A DNA stretch of 44,628 bases, taken from Mycobacterium colombiense. GTDB taxonomy: Bacteria; Actinomycetota; Actinomycetes; Mycobacteriales; Mycobacteriaceae. The stretch is from NCBI RefSeq assembly GCF_001665835.1, contig NZ_LZSX01000022.1, positions 1 to 44,628 on the forward strand. The letters run 5' to 3'. Positions 16,930 through 25,123 of this stretch are shown here, piece by piece. Position 1 is the stretch's first letter. Each line of letters starts with the position of its first letter. Below the pieces are notes generated by a model. That model worked only from the letters and a program-made list of their open reading frames with translations, was not told the origin of the DNA and made no database searches. The position numbers were made by a program, and so were the translations under genes.

Positions 16930-18303
16930 CAGCGCATCGGCCTGCAGCCCCCCGGCGTAATCGGGCCAGTCCAGGGAATCGATCGGGTTGGCGCGCACCA
17001 GGTCACCGCCGTCGGCGGGAAACGTCCGGGCGGGACCGGGGCCGGAGCTGCGGGTTTCGAAGCGCGCCGTGACCACGCCGTGGCCCGCGCCCTGCACCCA
17101 GCCGTGCCCGAGTTCGCGGTGGGCGACGTCGTCGCCGACCCGCCACCCGGCAGCCTCTGCTGTCTGGGGTCCGGGCCCATACATGGTCTCGGTCGCGGTC
17201 TCCACCGCCGGTGAATCCGGTTGCGGCGCCGCCAGATCCAAGTCCGGAAACAGCGATTCCTGGCGCACGTCACTCAGCCCCGAAAAGCCCACGCCGAGAA
17301 GGCGAATGGGCCCGATCTCGCGCGGATCGAGCAGTAGCCGGCGGGCCATGCCCACCAGCGCGGCGACCTCGGTGGTGGCATAGGGCAGCGTCGCGGACCG
17401 GGTCAGCGTGCTCATGTCGGATTTCTTCAGCTTGACGGTGACGGTGCGCGCGCCGCGGCCGTCGCGCAGCAGGCGGTGATGGGCGTGCTCGGCGATCGGC
17501 TCGATGGCCTCACGCAACTGCTCCAGGCTGGTCAGGTCGGCGGCGAAGGTCGATTCGGAGCTGATCTGCTTGGCCTCGGCGCGCTCGGCGACCGGGCGGT
17601 CGTCGATCCCGCGGGCGAGCCGGTGCAGCGCAGGCCCGATCGTGGCGCCCAGAATGTTGGCCGCCTCGGCCTCGGTCAGCGCGGCCAGCTCGCCGATGGT
17701 CTCGATGCCGAGGCGATGCAGCCTCTCCTCGGCGACCGGGCCGATCCCCCACAGCCGGCGCACCGGCAGCCCGCCGAACAACAGCGGTTCCTCGGCGCGG
17801 CGCACCACCCGAACCCCGTCGGGCTTGGCCAGCCCGGAGGCGATCTTGGCGATCTGCTTGCCGGAGCCGGCGCCCACCGAGGCGATCAGGCCGGTGTCGT
17901 CGCGGACCCGTCGCCGCAGGTCCTCGCAGAACGCCTCGACGGCCTCGGCGGACGCCCCGGCGAGCTGCGCGGGCTCGCCGAATCCCTCGTCGAAGGACAA
18001 CTGCTCGACCACGGGCACCACGGCGCGGATGGTGTCGAAGACGCGCCTGCTGGCCAGCCCGTACACCACGCCGCGCGGCGGCAGCACCACCGCACTCACC
18101 CCGACCAGCCGGCGGGCCTGATGCATGGGCATGGCCGAGCGCGCCCCGAACACGCGCGCCTCGTAGCTGGCCCCGGCCACCACGCCGCGCCCGCCCACAC
18201 CGCCGACCAGCACCGGGCGCCCGCGCAGCGTCGGGCGGGTCAGTTGCTCGACGGAGGCGAAGAACGCGTCCATGTCCAGGTGCAGCACCCACCGCGACTC
18301 CAC
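16894..18303 (-). CDS. dinX: DNA polymerase IV (DinB1/DinX)
   Basis: A 469-residue Y-family translesion polymerase. The metal-binding aspartates are in [13 protein letters not shown] at the N-terminus, and the second catalytic motif is LSFDEGF, where most relatives have Ala in place of this Gly. [18 protein letters not shown] and the HhH region [21 protein letters not shown] follow. A beta-clamp binding sequence QESLF stands near residue 353, before a C-terminal extension ending LDWPDY...DDVGDR, which is typical of the mycobacterial DinX group. I chose GTG 18303, giving [11 protein letters not shown] at the N-terminus as in M. tuberculosis; GTG 18327 is an alternative. It converges on ansA, overlapping it by 36 bp. 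Confidence 0.94.
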   Translation of the reverse strand: MESRWVLHLDMDAFFASVEQLTRPTLRGRPVLVGGVGGRGVVAGASYEARVFGARSAMPMHQARRLVGVSAVVLPPRGVVYGLASRRVFDTIRAVVPVVEQLSFDEGFGEPAQLAGASAEAVEAFCEDLRRRVRDDTGLIASVGAGSGKQIAKIASGLAKPDGVRVVRRAEEPLLFGGLPVRRLWGIGPVAEERLHRLGIETIGELAALTEAEAANILGATIGPALHRLARGIDDRPVAERAEAKQISSESTFAADLTSLEQLREAIEPIAEHAHHRLLRDGRGARTVTVKLKKSDMSTLTRSATLPYATTEVAALVGMARRLLLDPREIGPIRLLGVGFSGLSDVRQESLFPDLDLAAPQPDSPAVETATETMYGPGPQTAEAAGWRVGDDVAHRELGHGWVQGAGHGVVTARFETRSSGPGPARTFPADGGDLVRANPIDSLDWPDYAGGLQADALSAPPGDDVGDR

Positions 18304-18343
18304 ACGCTCGATGCTAGGGCCCCACACGAAGGGCCAGTTGGAC

Positions 18344-18349
18344 TAACGT
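18344..18349 (+). promoter_or_regulatory. Candidate -10 element for a leaderless transcript
   Basis: TAACGT fits the mycobacterial -10 pattern TANNNT and ends six bases before the ATG at 18356. That would place the transcription start on or next to the start codon. No good -35 hexamer is visible. Confidence 0.4.
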
Positions 18350-18355
18350 TTTGTC

Positions 18356-18877
18356 ATGGCCATGGGGTCCGGCGACGCGGCCGTTCCGCACGGGGGCGCG
18401 CCGCCCCCGACGCGATGGGCGCGACTGCGCCATCAATGGAACGAACGCCTGCAACCCGGGGAGCAGACCACGGTGCTGGCGTGGGCGTCGTTCACCCTCA
18501 CCTTCGCGAGCCTGCGCGGCCTCACCCACTGGATCCGCGCCGGCCACGGACCCTCCGGCGGCGGTGTGTCGTTGGGCGGCAAGCACTTCCACCACTACAA
18601 CATCGGCATCGGGATGCTGGCGACGGTGGCCGGCGTGGGGCTGCGCGGAAGCGAAGAGCAACGGCGGCATCCCGCGGCCGCGGTGGCGTACGGCGCCGCG
18701 AACGCCATGATCGTCGACGAGCTGGCGCTGCTGTTGGACCTCAAGGACGTCTACTGGGCATCGGATGGTCGCAAGAGCGTCGACGTCGCAGTCGGCTTGA
18801 TCGCCACCGGGGCGACGGTGGTGGTGGGCATGCCGTTCTGGCCGCATGCCCATCGGGCGCTACGATCTCGCGCCTGA
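18356..18877 (+). CDS. Conserved hypothetical membrane protein
   Basis: A 173-residue protein I do not recognise as a named family. It shows three likely membrane segments: about 40-62 (TVLAWASFTLTFASLRGL), 80-95 (IGIGMLATVAGVGL) and 145-165 (VAVGLIATGATVVVGMPFW). A histidine cluster KHFHHYNIGIG lies just before the second segment and an acidic DELALLLDLKDVYW before the third. These polar clusters, both next to membrane segments, look conserved rather than random and could form a metal or proton site; that is speculation. It diverges from dinX and ends 15 bp from the convergent ileS stop. Homology to named transporters or enzymes is not apparent. Confidence 0.7.
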   Translation: MAMGSGDAAVPHGGAPPPTRWARLRHQWNERLQPGEQTTVLAWASFTLTFASLRGLTHWIRAGHGPSGGGVSLGGKHFHHYNIGIGMLATVAGVGLRGSEEQRRHPAAAVAYGAANAMIVDELALLLDLKDVYWASDGRKSVDVAVGLIATGATVVVGMPFWPHAHRALRSRA

Positions 18878-18892
18878 CCCGGTTGCGGCCGC

Positions 18893-21800
18893 TCAGGCCT
18901 TGGCGATGCTCACCCGCACGCCGTCCCCGATCTCGGCGCCGTCGGCCGGATCACCGAATTCGAAACTGGTGGCCAGGATTTCGCCCGCGATGAGGTCGCG
19001 GTGGGTGCGCGCCCAGTCGGCCCGCTCGCCGGGCACCGCCATCACCACCGAAATCCGGTCGGACACATCCAAACCCGTCGACTTGCGCAGCTCCTGCAGC
19101 TCGCGGATCCGGTCCTTGGCCCAGCCCTCGGCCTCGAGTTCCGGGGTCACCGTGCCGTCCAGCACCACCAGCCCGGCGCCATCGGGCAGCGCCGCGGTGA
19201 ATTCCGGGTCCGCGGCGACCAGTCGTGAGCTGTATTCCTCGGGTTGCAGCACCGCGGGTCCGGCGGTCAGGGTGCCGTCCGGATTGACGATGCCATCCCC
19301 TGCCTTGACCGCCTTGATGGCCGCCTGCACGTCCTTGCCCAGCCGCGGCCCGGCCACCCGCGCGTTGACGGTGAGTTCGAAGCGGCCGTAGGTGTCGATC
19401 GCGTCGGTCAGCTCGACGCTCTTGACGTTCAGCTCGTCGGCGATCAGGTCGGCGAAGGGCTCCAGTCGCTCCGGATTATCCACCGCCACCGTCAGTTTCG
19501 GCAGCGGCAGCCGCACCCGTAGCTTCTTGGCCTTGCGCAACGACGACGCGGCCGAGCAGACCTCGCGCACCTGATCCATTGCGGCGACGAGGTCGGGGTC
19601 GGCGGGCACGTCGCCGGCCTGCGGCCAATCGGTGAGGTGCACCGACCGCTGAGAAGTCAGGCCGCGCCAGACGATCTCGGTCACCGAGGGAAGAAGCGGC
19701 GCGGCCAGCCGCGCCGTCACCTCCAGCACGGTGTGCAAGGTGTCGATGGCGTCGACGTCTTCCTCCCAGAACCGGGAACGCGACCGTCGCACATACCAGT
19801 TCGTCAGCGCCTCGGTGAACTGGCGCAGCTGCTCGCAGGCTCGCGAGATGTCGCAGGTGTCCATCTCGTGGGTCAGGTCGTCGCGCAGCTCGGCGAGCTT
19901 GGCCAGGATGTAGCGGTCCAGCACCTGCGTCGAATCGGTGCGCCAGGTACCGACTTTGGGCGCGTAGAGGGCCAGGAAGCTGTAGGCGTTCCAGAACGGC
20001 AACAGCACCTGGCGCACACCCTCGCGGATGCCCTGCTCGGTGACGATGAGATTGCCCCCGCGCAGGATCGGCGAGGCCATCAGGAACCAGCGCATGGCGT
20101 CGGAGCCGTCGCGGTCGAACACCTCGCTGACATCGGGATAGTTGCGCAGCGACTTGCTCATCTTCTGGCCGTCGGATCCCAGCACGATGCCATGCGCCAC
20201 ACAGGTTTTGAAGGCGGGACGGTCGAACAGCGCGGTGGCCAGCACGTGGAGGGTGTAGAACCAGCCGCGGGTCTGCCCGATGTACTCGACGATGAAGTCC
20301 CCGGGGTAGTGGGTGTCGAACCACTCGGAGTTCTCGAACGGGAAATGCACCTGCGCGTACGGCATCGATCCCGAGTCGAACCACACGTCGAAGACGTCGG
20401 GGATGCGGCGCATCGTGCTGGCCCCGGTCGGGTCGTCGGGGTTGGGCCGGGTCAGCTCGTCGATGAAGGGCCGGTGCAGGTTGGTGGGCCGCACCCCGAA
20501 GTCGCGTTCGAGTTCGTCGAGGCTGCCGTAGGCGTCGATCCGCGGGTAGGCGGGGTCGTCGGACTTCCACACCGGAATCGGGGTGCCCCAGTAGCGGTTT
20601 CGTGAGATCGACCAGTCGCGGGCGCCCTGCAGCCACTTGCCGAACTGGCCGTCCTTGACATGTTCGGGGTACCAGGTGATCTGCTGGTTGAGTTCGACCA
20701 TCCGGTCCCGGAATTCGGTGACCGCGACGAACCACGAGGACACCGCCCGATAGATCAGCGGGTTGCGGCAGCGCCAGCAGTGCGGGTAGGGGTGCTCGTA
20801 GGTTTCGTGGCGCAGCAGCACCGCGCCGTTGGCCGCGACCGGACCGCTGCCGTTCTTCAGGTCGCGGATGATGTGCGGGTTGGCGTCAAAGACGTGCTGC
20901 CCCTGGTAATCCGGGACGGTGGCGTCGAAGCGCCCCTTGGAATCGACCGGCGTGACCGGGGTGATGCCGACCTTGTCGGTGGTCGCCATGTCGTCCTCGC
21001 CGTAGGCCGGCGCCATGTGCACGATGCCGGTACCGTCCTCGGTGGTGACGAACTCACCGGGCAGCACCTGAAATGCGTTGTCCGTATCCATGAAGTACGG
21101 GAACGGCGGCAGGTAGCGGGTGCCGAGCAGGTCGGCGCCGCGATAGGTGGCCAAAATCTCGGGCGCACCGCCTTTTTCGAAGCCCAACTCGCGCGCGTAG
21201 GCGCCCAGCCGCGGCTCCGCGAGGACGAAACGCCTGCCCTCGGCGCTGACCTCGACGTAGGTCACGTCGGGGTTGACGGCGACGGCCAGGTTGGACGGCA
21301 GGGTCCACGGCGTCGTCGTCCACACCAGCAGGTGCGCCCCGTCCAGCGGGCCGCCGACCACCCTGAATCCCACCGTCAGTGCGGGGTCCTGGCGGCTCTG
21401 GTACACGTCGTCGTCCATCCGCAATTCGTGGTTGGACAGCGGGGTTTCGTCGCGCCAGCAGTAGGGCAACACCCGATAGCCCTCGTAGGCCAGGCCCTTG
21501 TCCCACAGCTGTTTGAACGCCCAGATCACCGACTCCATGTAGGGCAGGTCCAGCGTCTTGTAGTCGTTGTCGAAGTCGACCCAGCGCGCCTGGCGGGTGA
21601 CGTAGGCCTGCCACTCGTCGGTGTAGCGCAGCACCGATTCGCGGCAGGCGTCGTTGAACGCGGCGATGCCCATGTCGTCGATCTGCGACTTGTCGGTGAT
21701 GCCCAGCTGGCGCTCGACTTCGAGTTCGGCCGGCAGCCCATGGGTGTCCCAGCCGAAGCGGCGCTCCACCTTGTAGCCGCGCATGGTGCGGTAGCGCGGG

Positions 21801-22066
21801 ACGATGTCCTTGACGTATCCGGTGAGCAGGTGCCCGTAATGCGGCAACCCGTTGGCGAACGGCGGCCCGTCGTAAAACACGTATTCCGGCGCGCCGTCAC
21901 GGCGGGCGATGCTGGCCCGGAAGGTGTCGTCGCGGGCCCAGTAGTCCAGCACCTCGAGCTCGAGCGCCGGGAAGTCGGGCGCTCCGCCGGCCAGCTTGGG
22001 GTAGGCCTGGACGGAGTCCACCGGCTGAGTCTCGAGGTCAGCTTCGGGGCCTGGTGTGTCGGTCAC
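18893..22066 (-). CDS. ileS: Isoleucyl-tRNA synthetase
   Basis: A 1057-residue class I synthetase charging tRNA-Ile, with an editing domain against valine. HYGH (76-79, the HIGH motif) and KMSKS (about residue 630) are both present, and the WDTHGLP and GWFYTLH blocks are standard for IleS. The length of about 1050 and the overall sequence match the long, eukaryote-like IleS type of mycobacteria, which is associated with mupirocin resistance. I prefer GTG 22066 (MTDTPGPE, parallel to the M. tuberculosis MTDN start), with GGAG 12 bases upstream. GTG 22090 is in frame but has no Shine-Dalgarno sequence. The leader contains a T-box, so expression should rise when tRNA-Ile is uncharged. Confidence 0.96.
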   Translation of the reverse strand: MTDTPGPEADLETQPVDSVQAYPKLAGGAPDFPALELEVLDYWARDDTFRASIARRDGAPEYVFYDGPPFANGLPHYGHLLTGYVKDIVPRYRTMRGYKVERRFGWDTHGLPAELEVERQLGITDKSQIDDMGIAAFNDACRESVLRYTDEWQAYVTRQARWVDFDNDYKTLDLPYMESVIWAFKQLWDKGLAYEGYRVLPYCWRDETPLSNHELRMDDDVYQSRQDPALTVGFRVVGGPLDGAHLLVWTTTPWTLPSNLAVAVNPDVTYVEVSAEGRRFVLAEPRLGAYARELGFEKGGAPEILATYRGADLLGTRYLPPFPYFMDTDNAFQVLPGEFVTTEDGTGIVHMAPAYGEDDMATTDKVGITPVTPVDSKGRFDATVPDYQGQHVFDANPHIIRDLKNGSGPVAANGAVLLRHETYEHPYPHCWRCRNPLIYRAVSSWFVAVTEFRDRMVELNQQITWYPEHVKDGQFGKWLQGARDWSISRNRYWGTPIPVWKSDDPAYPRIDAYGSLDELERDFGVRPTNLHRPFIDELTRPNPDDPTGASTMRRIPDVFDVWFDSGSMPYAQVHFPFENSEWFDTHYPGDFIVEYIGQTRGWFYTLHVLATALFDRPAFKTCVAHGIVLGSDGQKMSKSLRNYPDVSEVFDRDGSDAMRWFLMASPILRGGNLIVTEQGIREGVRQVLLPFWNAYSFLALYAPKVGTWRTDSTQVLDRYILAKLAELRDDLTHEMDTCDISRACEQLRQFTEALTNWYVRRSRSRFWEEDVDAIDTLHTVLEVTARLAAPLLPSVTEIVWRGLTSQRSVHLTDWPQAGDVPADPDLVAAMDQVREVCSAASSLRKAKKLRVRLPLPKLTVAVDNPERLEPFADLIADELNVKSVELTDAIDTYGRFELTVNARVAGPRLGKDVQAAIKAVKAGDGIVNPDGTLTAGPAVLQPEEYSSRLVAADPEFTAALPDGAGLVVLDGTVTPELEAEGWAKDRIRELQELRKSTGLDVSDRISVVMAVPGERADWARTHRDLIAGEILATSFEFGDPADGAEIGDGVRVSIAKA

Positions 22067-22099
22067 GATGCGCGTTGTCTCCTGTGCCACGGTGCAAAC

Positions 22100-22298
22100 C
22101 GGGGACGACGACGCGCTGGCTGCGCGAGCGCCGCGGTACCACCCCGCTTGCCGCGCTTTCGCGTGGCCGCTCGATGACGGCTGTGACGGGCCTACCCGTT
22201 CGGTTCTACTGAGCCAGGATGGCCGTTCTTCCGAAGGCTCCCCGGTGATGGCCGGATCGACGCCAGTAGATCGATTCTACGAAGACCCGCAAATCCGG
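22100..22298 (-). promoter_or_regulatory. ileS T-box riboswitch (actinobacterial type)
   Basis: The minus-strand leader contains the T-box core GGGGTGGTACCGCGG (complement of 22131-22145), which pairs with the tRNA acceptor end. About 100 nt upstream, CCGG-CCATCA-CCGG (22242-22255) forms a tiny stem whose loop displays ATC (22249-22247), the Ile specifier, followed by A. This fits the ultra-short stem I class known for actinobacterial ileS leaders, which control translation rather than termination. No terminator follows the T-box core, consistent with translational control. The 5' boundary is estimated. Confidence 0.9.
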
Positions 22299-22303
22299 GT
22301 GCA

Positions 22304-22359
22304 CTCCAAGGGGTCGCCAAGGCGCAGAACTACGTCTGCGGCCAGGCGACCCCTTGGAG
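22304..22359. terminator. Perfect 15-bp-arm hairpin between the Rv1535-like gene and ileS leader
   Basis: CTCCAAGGGGTCGCC (22304-22318) and its exact complement GGCGACCCCTTGGAG (22345-22359) enclose a loop that itself folds through CGCAGA/TCTGCG (22323-22328 with 22335-22340). It begins 34 bp after the small gene's stop in the transcribed direction and just before the T-box. A transcription terminator lacking a U-tract is the likely role, insulating ileS from Mg2+-controlled transcription. Confidence 0.75.
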
Positions 22360-22393
22360 CAGGAGGTACTCGACGTCCATCGAAGTTCGGCTT

Positions 22394-22645
22394 TCAGGCC
22401 CGGACTTCGAGGACGCCAACCCGCCACAGCGCGGCGTACACGTGCCGCAGCGGGACGCTCAGCAGACGGGCGGCGCCGTCGACCAGCGGGTCGCTCCCGG
22501 CGCCGAACGGTGCGTTGTCGGACCCGCGGCGGGCCTTGGCCACGGGAGCCTGAGCGGGAGCCGGGATCGTGTCGGTGTCGCGCACCACGGTCAGCGTGGG
22601 GGCGGGAGCTACGGTGAGCACTTCGTCGTAGAAAACTGCGGTCAT
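22394..22645 (-). CDS. Small conserved protein behind an Mg2+ riboswitch (Rv1535-like)
   Basis: An 83-residue protein of unknown function, similar in size and place to Rv1535 (about 78 residues) upstream of ileS. It starts MTAVFYDEVLTVAPAPTLTVVRDTD, has a low-complexity Pro/Ala middle, and ends in an amphipathic stretch (VDGAARLLSVPLRHVYAALWRVGVLEVRA). No membrane span, cysteine or signal peptide is visible. I chose the second of two adjacent ATGs (22645) because AGGAGG then lies at a five-base spacing; the first ATG (22648) has only two. The leader holds an M-box, so it is expected to be made when magnesium is scarce. I infer a role in Mg2+ limitation from the regulation only. Confidence 0.8.
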   Translation of the reverse strand: MTAVFYDEVLTVAPAPTLTVVRDTDTIPAPAQAPVAKARRGSDNAPFGAGSDPLVDGAARLLSVPLRHVYAALWRVGVLEVRA

Positions 22646-22751
22646 CATCGCCTCCTAGAGGGGAGATCCAACGGGAACTGACTGGACTGACGTGTCCCAT
22701 CCCGTGCGATCTCAGAACGCTTGGCCGATAACCACTTAGCGTTGCGACGAC

Positions 22752-22832
22752 TCAGCCGAGAAGGTCGCGCCGGAGACCGGATCGGGACGAAACACAGTTC
22801 GGACTTCGGTCCGGACTGTCGCTAGAACTCAT
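22752..22832 (-). CDS. 26-codon upstream ORF in the M-box leader
   Basis: ATG at 22832-22830, preceded at a ten-base spacing by a full AGGAGG (complement of 22843-22848), opens a frame of 26 codons (MSSSDSPDRSPNCVSSRSGL, then RRDLLG) ending in TGA at 22754-22752. It lies after the riboswitch and its hairpin and about 107 nt before the small Rv1535-like gene. The peptide is Ser/Arg-rich with no motif. The strong ribosome-binding site, not the peptide, is the argument for translation. Translated upstream ORFs are known to affect Rho-dependent termination in mycobacterial leaders, and such a role here is inference. Confidence 0.5.
   Translation of the reverse strand: MSSSDSPDRSPNCVSSRSGLRRDLLG
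22794..22819 (-). other. Hairpin inside the upstream ORF
   Basis: ACAGTTCGGAC (22794-22804) and GTCCGGACTGT (22809-22819) pair with one mismatch around TTCG (CGAA in the minus-strand RNA). It overlaps codons 5-13 of the upstream ORF, so translating ribosomes would melt it. It could be a pause or attenuation structure. Confidence 0.5.
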
Positions 22833-22905
22833 GTGTCCCTCACCTCCTCGCGGTCACGACGCATGCGCGGGTCGCATGCAATCTATGCGCAGCAAAGGAG
22901 CAGAA

Positions 22906-22921
22906 CCCGACGACCGTCGGG
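22906..22921 (-). terminator. Compact hairpin after the M-box aptamer, candidate expression platform
   Basis: CCCGACG, loop of two, CGTCGGG: a perfect 7-bp GC-rich stem directly downstream of the M-box in the minus-strand RNA, followed by a moderately T-containing stretch (TTCTGCTCCTTTGC). It may be the terminator or part of the switch. No clear competing antiterminator was worked out by eye. Confidence 0.45.
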
Positions 22922-22924
22922 GAT

Positions 22925-23090
22925 CCGCACCCCACTCGTCAGAGATTCGGCACCACACGACGTGTCCGGAATTCCGGAAGCCACCTGGGCTCAACCCTTA
23001 AGCCGGGAGGAGCTGTCCTGACCCGGGGCGTCTTTCGACGTTCGGGGTCAGTGGCCTCTATTCGTGTAGACGCCTCACCTAACGAGGTGC
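22925..23090 (-). promoter_or_regulatory. M-box (ykoK) Mg2+-sensing riboswitch
   Basis: The minus strand carries the conserved M-box elements in order: GTTAGGTGAGGCGTCTACAC followed by GAATAGAGGCCACTGACCCC, then GTCAGGACAGCTCCTCCCGG and CTTAAGGGTTGAGCCCAGGT. These match the core of the magnesium aptamer found in front of mgtA/mgtE-type genes in Firmicutes. In M. tuberculosis, M-boxes are known upstream of Rv1535 and of PE20. Here it precedes the same Rv1535-like gene. High Mg2+ should fold the aptamer and reduce expression. Boundaries are estimated from the motif extent. Confidence 0.9.
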
Positions 23091-23101
23091 TTACCCGACC
23101 G

Positions 23102-23130
23102 ATGATGCACGACGGCTATGACGCGGTCAA
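23102..23130 (-). promoter_or_regulatory. Possible promoter for the M-box transcript
   Basis: On the minus strand TTGACC (23130-23125) is followed after 17 bases by CATCAT (23107-23102), with TG just before it. A start a few bases further on would sit about ten bases before the aptamer. The -35 is good and the -10 is weak. Confidence 0.35.
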
Positions 23131-23276
23131 ATCCCTGGATAGCGTGTCGGAGATTCTGTACGCATTCATTAGGGGCGCACACAGCATTCGGTCAGGTTCA
23201 CGCCGCTGAGCTGCGCATACGCGCGCCAGCCGTCAGGAATCCGTCAATTTCGCGCGGTTGGCCCGGCCCCCCCGAA

Positions 23277-24401
23277 TCACTTCTCCACCAGGCCGTCGAG
23301 CCGGCCGATGGTGTCGATGAACTCCTCGACCATGTCCAGCACCACCGAACGCGTCGGGCGAACCCGGTCGAGCGAGCCCACCACCTGCCCGACGAAGTAG
23401 GTCGCCAGCTCACGCGCCTTGGCGCCCTGATGGGCGGCGGCCTGGTTGATGCGCACCTGCGGCTCGGTGATCAGCGCGGTCTGCAACGGCATGCCCAGCG
23501 GATCAGGGTTTTCCGGCCGCTCCCACTCGTCGGTCCAGGCCGTGCGCAGCATCCGCGCCGGCTTGCCCGTCATCGAGCGCGACCGCACCGTGTCCGACGA
23601 GCTGGCGGCCAGGAATTTCTCCTTGACCACGGGCACCGTCTCGGCCTCTTCGGTGGTCAGCCACACCGAGCCGCACCACACGCCTTCGGCGCCCAGGGCC
23701 AGCGCCGCGGCGATCTGACGCCCACGGGCGATTCCGCCGGCGGCGAGCACGGGCACCGGCGCCACCGCATCGACGACCTCGGGCACCAGGACCATGGTCG
23801 CCACCTCGCCGGTGTGCCCGCCCGCCTCGGTGCCTTGCGCGACGATCAGGTCGACACCCGCGGCGGCGTGCCGTTGCGCGTGCCGGGTGGTGCCGGCCAG
23901 CGCGGCCACCAGCACGTCCCGGTCGTGCGCGCGTTCGACGAGGTCCGCCGGGGGCGGGCCGAGCGCGCTGGCGATCAGCCGGATGTTGTTGGAGAAGGCG
24001 ACGTCGAGCAGCGGCTCGTACGTCCTGGGCGAGATGTTCAGGCCACCCAGCGACGCGCGCGGCTCCTCGGCGGTCGCGGAGACGCCGTAGCGGGCCAGGA
24101 GGTCGTCGACGAACGCGCGATGCTCGTCGGGCAGCAGGGTGCGGGCCTGCGTGGTGTCGATGCCGCCTTGCTCGGCACCGACGTATTTGGGCGGCAGCAA
24201 CAGGTCGACCCCGTAGGGCTTGCCCCCGGTCTGTTCCTCGATCCAGGTCAACTCGCTCTGCAGGCGTTGGGGGCTGTGCGCGGTGGCGCCCAAGATCCCG
24301 AAGCCGCCCGCATTGGTCACCGCTGCCACCACGTCGCGGCAGTGGCTGAAGGCGCAGATCGGGAATTCGACACCGAGCATCTCGGCCACCCTGGTTCTCA
24401 T
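23277..24401 (-). CDS. Nitronate monooxygenase (2-nitropropane dioxygenase family, Rv1533-like)
   Basis: A 374-residue FMN-binding TIM-barrel enzyme of the NMO/2-nitropropane-dioxygenase family, which oxidises alkyl nitronates. The N-terminal TRVAEMLGVEFPICAFSHC, VTNAGGFGILGA, the phosphate-binding VLAAGGIARG and the catalytic-region QGTEAGGHTG are conserved blocks. Length and position match Rv1533 (about 375 residues). M. tuberculosis has a TetR gene (Rv1534) between this gene and Rv1535, and no such gene is present in the 180 bp here. The natural substrate is unknown for the mycobacterial members. An upstream -35/-10 pair is placed so that the ATG is the first base of the mRNA. Confidence 0.9.
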   Translation of the reverse strand: MRTRVAEMLGVEFPICAFSHCRDVVAAVTNAGGFGILGATAHSPQRLQSELTWIEEQTGGKPYGVDLLLPPKYVGAEQGGIDTTQARTLLPDEHRAFVDDLLARYGVSATAEEPRASLGGLNISPRTYEPLLDVAFSNNIRLIASALGPPPADLVERAHDRDVLVAALAGTTRHAQRHAAAGVDLIVAQGTEAGGHTGEVATMVLVPEVVDAVAPVPVLAAGGIARGRQIAAALALGAEGVWCGSVWLTTEEAETVPVVKEKFLAASSSDTVRSRSMTGKPARMLRTAWTDEWERPENPDPLGMPLQTALITEPQVRINQAAAHQGAKARELATYFVGQVVGSLDRVRPTRSVVLDMVEEFIDTIGRLDGLVEK

Positions 24402-24407
24402 TGCCCG

Positions 24408-24436
24408 ACGCTAAGAGTTATCGACTGCTAAGTCAA
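24408..24436 (-). promoter_or_regulatory. SigA-type promoter for a leaderless nitronate monooxygenase mRNA
   Basis: TTGACT (24436-24431), a 17-base spacer, and TAGCGT (24413-24408) on the minus strand. Both hexamers and the spacing fit the housekeeping sigma factor. The expected start seven bases after the -10 is position 24401, the A of the ATG. Confidence 0.7.
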
Positions 24437-24477
24437 TCGGCCACGGCGCGTGGGCAACTCAGGTGTGCGCGTCGGCG

Positions 24478-25047
24478 CTAAGAGCGGGGAGACCGGCCGT
24501 CCGGCGGCCAGCTCGACACGCCCTCCTCCAGCGGCACCTCCAGGCTCTGCAGGATCGACGCGACCATCCGCCAGGCGCCGATGACCGTCACCAGTTCGAC
24601 GAGAACCGTTGTGTCACCCTGGAATTCGCGTTTGCATGCCGACCAGCTCGCGGCGCTCACCGCGCCGTCGCGGACCACGTCGTCGGTGGCCGCGAGCACG
24701 GCCCGCTCGATGGGCCCGAACCCCACGTGGTTCGGCCAATCCCGCACGCCCCGCAGGTCGTCGGCCGGAACGCCGAGCCGGGATGCGACCCGCCAGTGCT
24801 GTGTCCATTCGTAGTCGCAGGCGGTGAGCCAGCCGATCCGCATGATCACCAGCTCGCGTAGCCGCGAGTCGAGCGTCCCGTGCCAGAGCATGGTGGCCAG
24901 CAGGTCGTTGATGCCACGGGCCAGTGGCGGATGGTTGAGCAGCACTTGGAAGATGCTGAGCTCGGCCATGTAGTTGGGGACGGCCGCTTCGTCGGCGGCG
25001 GCCTTGGCTTCGGCGAGTGGCAGTCGAGGCAGGCGCGCTGTTGTCAT
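24478..25047 (-). CDS. Carboxymuconolactone-decarboxylase/AhpD-like protein
   Basis: A 189-residue all-helical protein with the CMD-family pattern LRELVIMRIGWLTACDYEWTQHWRVASRLG (about residues 61-90). AhpD-type peroxidase reductases have a C-x-x-C pair in this position; only one cysteine is present, so a thiol-disulfide reaction of that kind is unlikely. The E-x6-C...Y-E-W-x-x-H arrangement is closer to the non-redox CMD group of unknown function. The size and place agree with what I recall for Rv1531. It begins 76 bp downstream of the VOC gene and lies on the same strand as the nitronate monooxygenase gene. Confidence 0.8.
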   Translation of the reverse strand: MTTARLPRLPLAEAKAAADEAAVPNYMAELSIFQVLLNHPPLARGINDLLATMLWHGTLDSRLRELVIMRIGWLTACDYEWTQHWRVASRLGVPADDLRGVRDWPNHVGFGPIERAVLAATDDVVRDGAVSAASWSACKREFQGDTTVLVELVTVIGAWRMVASILQSLEVPLEEGVSSWPPDGRSPRS

Positions 25048-25123
25048 CGGATGAGCACTCCTCCGTGCTGGCGGGACCGTCGAGTTCTACGGTCATGGTA
25101 GTCAGGCGCGGAGGTCTCGGTGA

